24,547 nucleotides of DNA from JBPOIC01 sp052034865. GTDB lineage: Bacteria; UBA10199; JADFYH01. The position numbers and the translations under genes were made by a program. Below, piece after piece: positions 24,498-24,547 of this stretch (positions within the stretch are counted from its first letter, which is position 1; each line of letters opens with the position of its first letter). The stretch is taken from contig JBPOIC010000048.1 of assembly GCA_052034865.1 (NCBI GenBank), forward strand, positions 1 through 24,547. The letters run 5' to 3'. The notes under the pieces are model-generated. The model was not told the origin of the DNA and searched no databases. It saw only the letters and a list, made by a program, of their open reading frames with translations.

Positions 24498-24547
24498 AAT
24501 AATACACAATGCGCCTGCAATGCCTGTGGGAAAGGAGTATGCGAACC

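Overview
The window looks like chromosomal DNA of a Gram-negative bacterium of moderate GC content. The evidence for an outer membrane is a signal-peptide beta-barrel protein at 10671-11330. The housekeeping genes (recO, mtnP, pgeF, holA, leuS, trpBA, tsaC, rpe, fmt, def) together with an HDOD regulator, a DUF1015 protein and a sigma/anti-sigma pair would fit a deltaproteobacterial-type lineage in the old broad sense. That assignment is an inference from gene content and I hold it loosely. There are no rRNA or tRNA genes, no CRISPR array, no transposase and no phage gene.

Left part (1-6152): this is the accessory-looking region. A partial gene runs off the left edge on the minus strand. A 409-bp AT-rich divergent intergenic region follows, with three copies of the octamer TTCGACAA. 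Then come two large tandem plus-strand genes (815 and 978 residues, 5 bp apart). Both encode beta-strand-rich proteins with Pro/Ser-rich N termini, no signal peptide and no family I recognise. This is the best candidate for something undescribed.

Middle part (6217-11330): on the minus strand, pgeF, mtnP, a short membrane-anchored RodZ-like HTH protein and recO lie in that order of transcription. pgeF and mtnP both belong to families that act on purine nucleosides. An MBOAT acyltransferase gene diverges from pgeF with only 8 bp between the two start codons. It converges on an outer-membrane beta-barrel gene across a 285-bp spacer that holds three kinds of repeat: a 20-bp perfect palindrome, a REP-like 70-bp inverted repeat and eight degenerate heptamers.

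Right part (11466-24547): a plus-strand HDOD gene is followed by a long minus-strand run. In order of transcription this is def, fmt, rpe, tsaC, a DUF1015 gene, trpB, trpA, an ECF-type sigma factor, its zinc-motif anti-sigma factor, leuS and holA. The def-fmt-rpe-tsaC part mixes translation initiation, tRNA modification and the pentose phosphate pathway. trpBA encodes only tryptophan synthase. leuS carries a Ser-rich insertion of about 23 residues inside a normally invariant motif. At the right edge a plus-strand gene for a small secreted Cys-rich protein ends at an amber codon, but its frame continues open and Cys-rich to the end of the window.
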